Shown here piece after piece: positions 1 through 5,642 of a DNA stretch of 6,920 nt. The stretch spans positions 15,406 to 22,325 of the forward strand of contig DANL01000015.1 of assembly GCA_002499865.1 (NCBI GenBank), written 5' to 3'. The notes below the pieces were generated by a model, which was not told the DNA's origin, did not search any database, and worked only from the letters and a program-made list of their open reading frames with translations. The stretch is from Euryarchaeota archaeon UBA121. GTDB taxonomy: Archaea; Thermoplasmatota; Poseidoniia; Poseidoniales; Thalassarchaeaceae. The position numbers were made by a program, and so were the translations under genes. Numbering within the stretch: position 1 is the first letter of the stretch; each line of letters begins with the position of its first letter.

Positions 1-1220
1 GAGAAATGTCTCCACCCCTGTGATTTATTTGACACCACCTGTACCGAAACAGGAAGATTGGAATTGTCTGAAGTAATCACATCAACAAAAAGCTCACTGT
101 CCGATCTAATGATCATGCTATGTTCAGATTCATTACGCTGAACCTCAATTCCTTCAAATGTTATTTCTGTGAATCTGATATCATAGCTTGGATTCTCTCC
201 ATCGATTATTACATTTTCATACCATGATGAGGAAGCCCCAAATGAGTCGATGCATGTTAGATCTGCACTGAGAACATCTCCAGATAAATAGCCATTCTGT
301 GCAGGATTAACCGAGATCACAACGCGTCCTTCGGAATCATATTCTCCAACCGAGCTGTTCAGTATTGTTCCGTTATTGGAGAGTCTCCAGTTGAAGGCGG
401 GGGTTTCCAACATACTATCTTCACATTCTGAAGTGAAATATATGGTGTCATTAAGAGGAGCAGAAATAGACACCCCCCCTGATCTACTGACTATCACAGA
501 AGGAGGGGAGTTCTCGCCTATTGCTATTCTGATTGTTGAGTAGACAGGAGATTCAGCTCTTAGAACAGTGAAATAGCTTGGTTCACCGGAGATTATTTCC
601 TGCATTGCACTGAATCTGAATTCCCATGGTTCTTGGATTGATATGACAAGTGGAACTTCTTCAATCAGAGATCCTGTTCTGGGGAGATCTAGCAGTCTTG
701 TCGTCCTTAGATCAGTAGTGGCCATCAACTCGGCAGACTCTGACCAACCCCATGTTGCGGAGCTCGTACTAATGACTGGACCTACAGAAGGAGGAGTGAC
801 AATTACCGTTACTGGCGATAGGAGAGTTAGTTCGGTGTAGTCGAACATACAACATCCGGCTACTTCTGAGTTTGTCCATGATCTAGCGTTCGTTAACAAC
901 TGTATGAAATCAGAAATCTCAGATTCAGTAATATTCCCATCAGAGTTCCCTAGGTGATTATCGATCTGTAATCTGATTCCAATTGACTGATTAGGTAGTA
1001 AATCAGTGCCATATTCCTCGGGAATTGAAATTTCCAAATTCCAAGTAGCATTAATCTGAGAGTCGGGGAGCAATTCCCCTGTGAGAGAGAGGGTAGCCTG
1101 GCCATTTATCTGAATTTGTTCAGAGTGGGTGTTATCATTATCATCAGACTCAGCAAAACTCAGCGGAGTCAATATGACTATTGTTGACAATAAGATAGCG
1201 ACGGATTTATTCACAGACAT
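1..1220 (-). CDS. Secreted surface protein with PKD/Ig-like domain, 3' end off the window
   Basis: No stop codon occurs in this frame down to the left edge, so about 406 N-terminal residues are visible and the C-terminus is missing. The start MSVNKSVAILLSTIVILT is a typical signal peptide, with likely cleavage after SFA near residue 23; the mature protein opens with an acidic stretch (ESDDNDN). I see eight N-X-S/T sequons (NAT, NQS, NIT, NDT, NGT, NSS, NES, NKS), which suits an exported archaeal glycoprotein. Residues ~90-101 contain NSDGNITESE, resembling a calcium-binding EF-hand loop but with Leu at the first ligand position. Residues ~235-340 look like a PKD/Ig-type beta domain, with Cys266 and Cys323 positioned to form a disulfide; a CC pair lies at 123-124. 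Upstream ATGs at 1229 and 1226 are in frame, and the one at 1229 overlaps the kinase stop as ATGA. I chose 1220 because AAGG lies 9 nt before it. Its function is unknown. Surface attachment or binding is an inference from the fold type only. Confidence 0.8.
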   Translation of the reverse strand, partial: MSVNKSVAILLSTIVILTPLSFAESDDNDNTHSEQIQINGQATLSLTGELLPDSQINATWNLEISIPEEYGTDLLPNQSIGIRLQIDNHLGNSDGNITESEISDFIQLLTNARSWTNSEVAGCCMFDYTELTLLSPVTVIVTPPSVGPVISTSSATWGWSESAELMATTDLRTTRLLDLPRTGSLIEEVPLVISIQEPWEFRFSAMQEIISGEPSYFTVLRAESPVYSTIRIAIGENSPPSVIVSRSGGVSISAPLNDTIYFTSECEDSMLETPAFNWRLSNNGTILNSSVGEYDSEGRVVISVNPAQNGYLSGDVLSADLTCIDSFGASSSWYENVIIDGENPSYDIRFTEITFEGIEVQRNESEHSMIIRSDSELFVDVITSDNSNLPVSVQVVSNKSQGWRHF

Positions 1221-1225
1221 TCTCA

Positions 1226-2194
1226 TCATCCTTCGAAGATAATTGTTGATCCGATATCATCTATCCCTAATGGAATAAGTCTGTTTTTTGCGTGTAATTG
1301 ACGAAGTCTGTCTCTGAGATCTTTCTCTCCATGAACTAGGAAGAATCCCCCTCCTCCCGCACCAAGTAGCTTGGCTCCAGATGCCCCTAGCTCCATTATC
1401 TCATCGTGAAGGGAGTCTATCTCATTTCCAGATACCCCGGCAGAAATACCTCTCTTCTCGTTCCAGGCCTCGCCGATCAAAATTCCTAGTTTAGAAAGTT
1501 CGCAGTCGTTGAGAAATTGTTCTGCGGTATCAGCCTGATTTCTGATTTTTCTAAGTCTCATTAACTTGTTATTGGGATCTGTCGGAGCCTCACTTAGTAC
1601 CTCAGAAGCACTTCTGGATAAACCAGTAAATACCAGAGTGAACTCATCTCTTATTTGTGATTCGCAAGATACTATTATCGGTTCCACTCGTACTTCCTTA
1701 CAGTCAAAGGAGATAGCATTGATTCCTCCAAAAGCCGCCGCATACTGATCCTGTCTGCCGATTGGTTGTCCAAGGATGTCTATCTCTATCAAGCATGCTT
1801 CTTCAGCTAATTGAGCGGGAGATGCATCATGACCAGCAAATTTGTGCAGGGCATTCAGTAGTCCAACTGTTACCGTTGAAGAAGAGCCCAGTCCTGTGCC
1901 TCTTGATGGTATATCTGCGATAGTAGTGATCTCTACTCCAGAAGTAACTCCGGTTACTCTCATAGCCTCCCTAACGAGCTCGTGTTTGAGATCCTCAAAG
2001 TCATCCACTAACTCCAGAGAGGAGTATGATACTCTGACTCTCTCATCGAATCTCTTGTTCACCAGAACGTGAATGTATTTGTCAATAGCCAGAGATACAA
2101 CCTTTCCTCCACTCTCTTCCGTTTTGGAGAACGAGTCAATATCCGTACCTCCCCCGCAGAAAGAGGCTCTAAGGGGCGTTCGGCTGATTATCAT
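1226..2194 (-). CDS. GHMP-family sugar kinase, HddA-like (D-glycero-D-manno-heptose 7-phosphate kinase type)
   Basis: This is predicted to be a cytoplasmic ATP-dependent kinase that phosphorylates a sugar or sugar phosphate for nucleotide-sugar synthesis. All GHMP motifs are present, numbered from the ATG at 2194. They are RTPLRASFCGGGTD at ~5-18, the glycine-rich ATP loop RGTGLGSSST at ~98-107, and the C-terminal motif GAKLLGAGGGGF at ~273-284. The stretches AIDKYIHVLVNKRF, EEACLIEIDILGQPIGRQDQYAAAFGG and the ending IDDIGSTIIFEG match my memory of the HddA/fucokinase-like subgroup. The length of 322 aa fits that family. A GTG at 2215 would add seven residues; I prefer the ATG because family members usually begin with MII.R.PLR. 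Neither start has a clear Shine-Dalgarno site, so a leaderless or short-leader transcript is possible. Its TGA stop overlaps an ATG of the downstream secreted-protein gene, which suggests one transcript. The exact substrate cannot be told from sequence; use for surface glycan synthesis is an inference from the linkage. Confidence 0.88.
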   Translation of the reverse strand: MIISRTPLRASFCGGGTDIDSFSKTEESGGKVVSLAIDKYIHVLVNKRFDERVRVSYSSLELVDDFEDLKHELVREAMRVTGVTSGVEITTIADIPSRGTGLGSSSTVTVGLLNALHKFAGHDASPAQLAEEACLIEIDILGQPIGRQDQYAAAFGGINAISFDCKEVRVEPIIVSCESQIRDEFTLVFTGLSRSASEVLSEAPTDPNNKLMRLRKIRNQADTAEQFLNDCELSKLGILIGEAWNEKRGISAGVSGNEIDSLHDEIMELGASGAKLLGAGGGGFFLVHGEKDLRDRLRQLHAKNRLIPLGIDDIGSTIIFEG

Positions 2195-2307
2195 CAGGCT
2201 GGTGGGGTCGTACACTACACATCAAGACGACGGTTTACTGACAATAATCAGTTACTAGCTGATGACAACACATATGACCTTGCCACCACCGGAGCGAAGG
2301 GAGAGCG
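2195..2307. promoter_or_regulatory. Divergent intergenic promoter region between the sugar kinase and pyrB
   Basis: This spacer of about 113 bp must carry promoters for both the leftward kinase transcript and the rightward pyrBI transcript. On the minus strand an AT-rich TGATTATTG lies about 27-30 bp upstream of the alternative GTG at 2215, where an archaeal TATA box would sit for a near-leaderless message. On the plus strand no convincing TATA box stands out; the ACATATG around 2268-2274 is a weak candidate. The pyrB ribosome binding site GGGAG lies at 2299-2303, four bases before the ATG. I could not assign transcription start sites. Confidence 0.5.
2247..2263. promoter_or_regulatory. Imperfect 17-bp palindrome, possible operator
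   Basis: The sequence ATCAGTTACTAGCTGAT pairs with its own reverse complement at every position around the central C except one G:T mismatch. It lies near the middle of the divergent spacer, where a dimeric regulator could affect both transcripts. A second overlapping inverted repeat, ACTGA (2237-2241) with TCAGT (2248-2252), shares its left arm. No regulator can be named, and short palindromes do occur by chance. Confidence 0.3.
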
Positions 2308-3240
2308 ATGTCCGACGTAGTGACCATGGATGACCTTAGTAACGAAGAAATATTGTCTATTCTAGAAGATTCAGTTAGACTTGTACCCGTAGCGAGAGGC
2401 GCTGTTCACCTCCCTCTTCTAGAAGGGAAGGTTCTTGCAAACATGTTCTATGAAAACTCGACTAGGACAAGAATGTCCTTTGAGACGGCTATGAAGAGAC
2501 TGGGCGGGTCTGTTCTGAACTTCAGCTCCATCGGAACCTCTGTCGCCAAAGGAGAGACACTTTACGACACAATGCAGATGGTCGAGGGTTATGCAGACAT
2601 AGCCGTAATCAGGCATCCGAGGCAAGGAGCGGCTCAGTATAGTGCTGATGCAATAGACATTCCAATTCTGAATGCCGGAGATGGTGCTGGAAATCATCCG
2701 ACTCAGACCATGCTAGATCTCTTCACAATAATGGAGGCTCATGGAACCATCGAAGGCCTGAATGTGGTTCTTGTCGGCGATCTGAGATATGGAAGAACAG
2801 TGCATAGCCTATCTCATGCTCTAATCCGTTTCGGAGCTGAGCTGACTCTGGTCTCTCCTGAAACACTTATGATGCCTGATGAGATTGTGAATGATCTTCG
2901 CTCTTCTGGTGCTACAATTTCAGAGTCAACTGATTTGGTCGCGGCTATTCCTGATGCCGATGTCATCTATATGACGAGGATCCAGAAAGAGCGCTTTCCA
3001 GATGAGGATGAGTATGCGAAGGTTGCAGGAATATACATGTTGGGCGCCAAGGATATGAACGATGCTAAGGATGGCATGATTGTGATGCACCCTCTCCCCA
3101 GGGTTAGTGAGTTACATCCCAGTTTAGACTCCACAGTAAATGCTAGATACTTCCAACAGGCATTCAATGGTGTTCCGACTAGAATGGCACTTCTTTGCAG
3201 GAGTCTTGGTGTGGAGATACCAGAGGAGGTGAAGAAATGA
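2308..3240 (+). CDS. pyrB: Aspartate carbamoyltransferase catalytic chain
   Basis: The enzyme joins carbamoyl phosphate and L-aspartate to make N-carbamoyl-L-aspartate and phosphate, the committed step of pyrimidine synthesis, in the cytoplasm. The length of 310 aa matches the family. Active-site motifs are present: STRTR at 51-55 (carbamoyl phosphate binding), Lys81 in the AKGET loop, HPTQ at 130-133, GDLRYGRTVHSL at 157-168, Arg224 and Gln226 in MTRIQ, and HPLPR at 261-265. These line up with E. coli Ser52-Arg56, Lys84, His134, Arg167, Arg229/Gln231 and Leu267-Pro268, so the enzyme should be active. The ATG at 2308 follows GGGAG by four bases, and the opening VVTMDDLSNEEILSIL agrees with archaeal homologues. 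Its stop overlaps the pyrI start as ATGA, so the two chains are co-translated and should assemble into the allosteric holoenzyme. Confidence 0.97.
   Translation: MSDVVTMDDLSNEEILSILEDSVRLVPVARGAVHLPLLEGKVLANMFYENSTRTRMSFETAMKRLGGSVLNFSSIGTSVAKGETLYDTMQMVEGYADIAVIRHPRQGAAQYSADAIDIPILNAGDGAGNHPTQTMLDLFTIMEAHGTIEGLNVVLVGDLRYGRTVHSLSHALIRFGAELTLVSPETLMMPDEIVNDLRSSGATISESTDLVAAIPDADVIYMTRIQKERFPDEDEYAKVAGIYMLGAKDMNDAKDGMIVMHPLPRVSELHPSLDSTVNARYFQQAFNGVPTRMALLCRSLGVEIPEEVKK
3225..3232 (+). promoter_or_regulatory. Strong Shine-Dalgarno site of pyrI inside the end of pyrB
   Basis: GGAGGTGA, a full match to the archaeal anti-Shine-Dalgarno sequence, ends four bases before the ATG at 3237. It fixes the pyrI start at 3237 rather than the ATG at 3195, which lies in the same frame inside pyrB and would add 14 residues unlike the family. 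Confidence 0.8.
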
Positions 3241-3704
3241 GTGAGATGAGGAGAGTTACTGCAATCTGTAATGGTACGGTGATTGACCATATCCCAGCAG
3301 GTCACGCGTTGCAAGTCATCAAGATGCTCAGAATCGATACGCACAGATCGAATCCAGTCTCGCTGGTGATGAATGTCCCTAGTGACAAAATGGGAAGGAA
3401 AGATCTACTAAAAATCGAAGACTTAGAGCTGAATCAAGAGGAGCTAGATAGGCTCGCATTGATTTCACCGAATGCTAGTGTAGCTATAATCAGGAACTAT
3501 GGTGTTGCAGAGAAGAGGGTCGTTGAGCTGGCAGATGAGCTGGTAAACGTCGCAAGATGCACATTTTCAAACTGCATCACCCAGAACCCCAGAGAGCCTC
3601 TTCCACAGAAACTGATCCTCTACAGCCGAGATCCGATTGAAGTCAGATGCTACTACTGTGGAAAAAGACAGGATTTGGGTGACATCATAGATAATCTCAT
3701 CTGA
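3237..3704 (+). CDS. pyrI: Aspartate carbamoyltransferase regulatory chain
   Basis: This is the regulatory subunit that binds nucleotide effectors (CTP/UTP inhibit and ATP activates in studied enzymes) and pairs with PyrB trimers. At 155 aa it is close to the 153 aa of the E. coli protein. The N-terminal allosteric domain covers ~1-100. The C-terminal zinc domain has all four ligands, Cys108-X4-Cys113 (CTFSNC) and Cys138-X2-Cys141 (CYYC), equivalent to E. coli Cys109, 114, 138 and 141. The conserved RIDTHRSNPVSLVMNVPS stretch falls at ~32-49 and KxxLKIED near 55-62. It begins in a 4-base ATGA overlap with pyrB behind a perfect Shine-Dalgarno site. Its last 8 bases overlap the convergent permease gene. 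Presence of pyrI as a separate gene beside pyrB is common in archaea and enterobacteria; here it supports feedback control of pyrimidine synthesis. Confidence 0.97.
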   Translation: MSEMRRVTAICNGTVIDHIPAGHALQVIKMLRIDTHRSNPVSLVMNVPSDKMGRKDLLKIEDLELNQEELDRLALISPNASVAIIRNYGVAEKRVVELADELVNVARCTFSNCITQNPREPLPQKLILYSRDPIEVRCYYCGKRQDLGDIIDNLI

Positions 3705-4620
3705 GCCTGAGTTCACCTAAAATAAATTCTAAGTCCTTGAAGCTAAATTTCAATATTGCGACTATTGCAAATATCGTCGCTGCGATTAAGGCTATCATTG
3801 CGCCACTACCAGTATCTAGCTCTGCTGAGAAATACAGCCCGAAGAAGACAGAGCTGAGGCCGAATATCTGTGTCCAAATTAGACAGGAGCGGAAACTTCT
3901 CCCGATCAATTGTCCAGTAGCCGCAGGAGTGACCAGCAGTGCCGTTACTAGGAGAGTCCCAACCACCTGTACCATACTAACTACCACTGCCGCGGTTATG
4001 ATACTGAATAGTAGACCTATGCTTCGAACGGGAATTCCTTGCACTTGCGCGGCAAGGGGGTCAACAGTTGTAGCTAAAATCAATGGACGCAATATCACCA
4101 GTAGTACAAATGAAAACACGGAAATGTATGATATCATATCCAGGTCATCGGACGAAGTTAGCAGAAGGCTTCCCCAAAGGTAGCTCTCTACCTCTATTGT
4201 AATTCCTACTCCATAGTATCTCAGGAGAACGAGTCCGAAGGCTAACATTCCTGTAAGAAATATCGCAATAGAAGCATCTCCGGTAAGTATCTCTCTTGAT
4301 TGTAATTCGAATATTAGAATAGACGCAGTGACGCTGAAGACTAGTGCATACCACAAGGGGGAGGTAGCCCCTAGAACAATGCCAACAGCGACGCCGCCGA
4401 AAGAAACGTGTGCAAGACCGTCTCCGATTAGTGCTAGATTACGTATCAGGAGAAACGAACCAAGGAAGCCTGCCACAATGGCCACCATTACTGCAGCAAG
4501 CAATGAACGCTGAAACATTTCCATTGTGAAGAATTTCGGGAATACTACACCGGGCATCATGGGTGCAATTAATTCCATTAGAGGGGTGACAATCTCTAGA
4601 ATAATAGTACCAAAACCCAT
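3697..4620 (-). CDS. znuB: Metal (zinc/manganese) ABC transporter permease
   Basis: This is the integral membrane subunit of an ABC-3 family metal importer; a dimer would form the channel for Zn(II) or Mn(II). At 307 aa it is slightly longer than usual because of a ~35-residue N-terminal extension before the family's normal start (FTMEMFQRSLLAAV). Hydrophobic segments lie roughly at 37-59, 84-104, 113-133, 162-184, 201-232 (probably two), 247-264 and 272-293. Family motifs include GDGLAHVSFGGVAVG (66-80), the ATPase-contact stretch DPLAAQVQGIPV (187-198), GTLLVTALLVTPAATG (221-236) and GLYFSAELDTGSG (261-273). Its ATG is two bases after the znuC-like stop, with GAGGG just upstream, so the two are co-translated. 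An internal start near Met33/Met35 is possible. The zinc assignment rests on the His-rich binding protein in the same locus; manganese cannot be excluded. Confidence 0.93.
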   Translation of the reverse strand: MGFGTIILEIVTPLMELIAPMMPGVVFPKFFTMEMFQRSLLAAVMVAIVAGFLGSFLLIRNLALIGDGLAHVSFGGVAVGIVLGATSPLWYALVFSVTASILIFELQSREILTGDASIAIFLTGMLAFGLVLLRYYGVGITIEVESYLWGSLLLTSSDDLDMISYISVFSFVLLVILRPLILATTVDPLAAQVQGIPVRSIGLLFSIITAAVVVSMVQVVGTLLVTALLVTPAATGQLIGRSFRSCLIWTQIFGLSSVFFGLYFSAELDTGSGAMIALIAATIFAIVAILKFSFKDLEFILGELRLR

Positions 4621-4622
4621 CC

Positions 4623-5399
4623 TTAACCCTCTCCTATGTCTAACAAATTTTTCATATCTTCATCATCGTGAACTGCTTCTATTCCTCTCAAATCAGCAAG
4701 TTTCTCCAAATCTGGGAAGCTGCTGGTAGGACCGTCAAATCTAATACTCTCTTCAAGGAAAACCATCCTGTGAGCTGTTTTCCTCATGGCAGTTATATCA
4801 TGAGAAACCATCAAAATGGTTTTTCCCTCTTCATGACAGAGTTGGTCGAGTAATTTCAAAAGTGAGTTTCTTGATACTCGATCTACGCCTACTAATGGCT
4901 CATCAAGGAGAATGAAGTCCGCTTCTGTTGCTAGAGCGCGTGCGATTACCGCACGCTGCCTCTGACCTCCAGAGAGACGTGCAATATCGGTATCTTGAAC
5001 ATTCTCAAGTCCTGTCACCTTGATTGCATTATCCACTCTCTCTCTACGACCGTTGTCAAACAAATCGAACATATTTGCAGAGTTTATGGTTCCCAGTCTT
5101 ACCAATTCACGCACGGTTATCCTGATATCTTTGGGAAGATTGGCCGCGGCTTGAGATACCCAACCAATCGTCCCCTGAATCTTCCTTGTCATCGGAGGTG
5201 CACCATATATCTCGATTGTCCCACTACGTGCCTTGAGAATTCCAAGAATAGCTAGCATAAGTGTCGACTTGCCACTACCATTGGGACCTACGATGGCGAC
5301 AAACTCTCCCTCATTGATAGTCAGACAAATATCCTTTATGACTATCTTTCCAGAACGTGCAACGGAAAGATCGCAGACGTCAAGGATAGGTTTCTCCAT
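4623..5399 (-). CDS. znuC: Metal (zinc/manganese) ABC transporter ATP-binding protein
   Basis: This is the cytoplasmic ATPase that powers the importer. From the ATG at 5399 it is 258 aa. All nucleotide-binding motifs are intact: Walker A GPNGSGKST (38-46), Q-loop Gln83 in WVSQ, signature LSGGQRQR (142-149), Walker B FILLDEP (162-168) with catalytic Glu167, and H-loop His200 in MVSHD. The Q-loop context and the LVGVD D-loop are typical of metal-type ABC ATPases. A GTG at 5411 is in frame and would add four residues. The ATG is preferred because AGGTGG lies 8 nt before it and the GTG falls inside that ribosome binding site. The C-terminal tail is acidic (DDEDMKNLLDIGEG). It lies directly before the permease gene, and a ~98-bp gap with a possible promoter separates it from the small ORF upstream. 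Confidence 0.95.
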   Translation of the reverse strand: MEKPILDVCDLSVARSGKIVIKDICLTINEGEFVAIVGPNGSGKSTLMLAILGILKARSGTIEIYGAPPMTRKIQGTIGWVSQAAANLPKDIRITVRELVRLGTINSANMFDLFDNGRRERVDNAIKVTGLENVQDTDIARLSGGQRQRAVIARALATEADFILLDEPLVGVDRVSRNSLLKLLDQLCHEEGKTILMVSHDITAMRKTAHRMVFLEESIRFDGPTSSFPDLEKLADLRGIEAVHDDEDMKNLLDIGEG

Positions 5400-5466
5400 C
5401 ACTTTCGCCACCTACACAGGCCACGAGTAACATACTGTTAAGCCACTAGATAGCTTGTAATTGAAT

Positions 5467-5475
5467 GTATAATAC
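5467..5475 (-). promoter_or_regulatory. Possible TATA box for the znuC-znuB transcript
   Basis: On the minus strand GTATTATAC sits about 70 bases upstream of the znuC ATG in the AT-richest part of this gap. An archaeal start site ~25 bases further on would give a leader of ~40 bases that includes the AGGTGG ribosome binding site. The motif is also a near-perfect 9-bp palindrome, so it could instead be part of a regulator site. This is a motif-only call. Confidence 0.3.
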
Positions 5476-5481
5476 CCTGGA

Positions 5482-5498
5482 AGGAGTGGAGGACTCCT
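5482..5498 (-). other. Small inverted repeat / RNA hairpin at the end of the small ORF
   Basis: AGGAGT and ACTCCT form a perfect 6-bp stem with a 5-base loop. The structure overlaps the TAG stop of the 33-codon ORF. In the leftward transcript the hairpin would lie between that ORF and znuC. No run of T follows, so it is not a classical terminator; it might act as an RNA processing or stability element. The stem also carries Shine-Dalgarno-like AGGAG. Confidence 0.35.
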
Positions 5499-5598
5499 AT
5501 GCATATTTTGCCCTCACATACTCAAATCCCAAATAAATAATGAGTGCCGAGAATATTGATCCAACGAAGAGGAGAGGTAATGTCTCAGTTAGATACAT
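5497..5598 (-). CDS. Small single-span membrane protein (33 aa) between the znuA-like and znuC-like genes
   Basis: I do not recognise this ORF. It encodes MYLTETLPLLFVGSIFSALI followed by IYLGFEYVRAKYA. One hydrophobic segment spans about residues 7-25 and is followed by a short, positively charged tail (R-A-K), which by the positive-inside rule puts the C-terminus in the cytoplasm. Two GGAGG sequences (5607-5611 and 5613-5617) precede the ATG; the nearer is spaced exactly 8 bases away, which is an excellent ribosome binding site. An in-frame TAG lies upstream, so the ATG at 5598 is the first start. A competing ATG at 5606 opens only a 5-codon frame. The ORF begins 44 bases after the znuA-like stop and reads in the same direction, so it probably belongs to that transcript. 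An accessory role in the transporter is inference only. Chance is the main alternative. Confidence 0.55.
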   Translation of the reverse strand: MYLTETLPLLFVGSIFSALIIYLGFEYVRAKYA

Positions 5599-5642
5599 GA
5601 CCTCATCCTCCCCCTCCTAGTTCTACGTGTATATCGGATTCT

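Noticed and set aside
643..840. Plus-strand 65-aa ORF
   Set aside because: It is a shadow of the long minus-strand secreted protein, which is open through this region with a signal peptide and domain structure.
2069..2320. Plus-strand ORFs (83 and 61 aa) ahead of pyrB
   Set aside because: They lie opposite the sugar kinase N-terminus, have no ribosome binding site of note and no recognisable composition or motif.
3195..3236. Longer pyrI starting at the ATG at 3195
   Set aside because: It would overlap pyrB by 46 bases and add a non-family N-terminus, while a perfect Shine-Dalgarno site marks 3237.
2967..3344. Minus-strand 125-aa ORF across the pyrB-pyrI junction
   Set aside because: It is antisense to two fully intact, motif-complete genes.
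5482..5498. Factor-independent terminator after the small ORF
   Set aside because: The stem is only 6 bp and no T-run follows on the minus strand.
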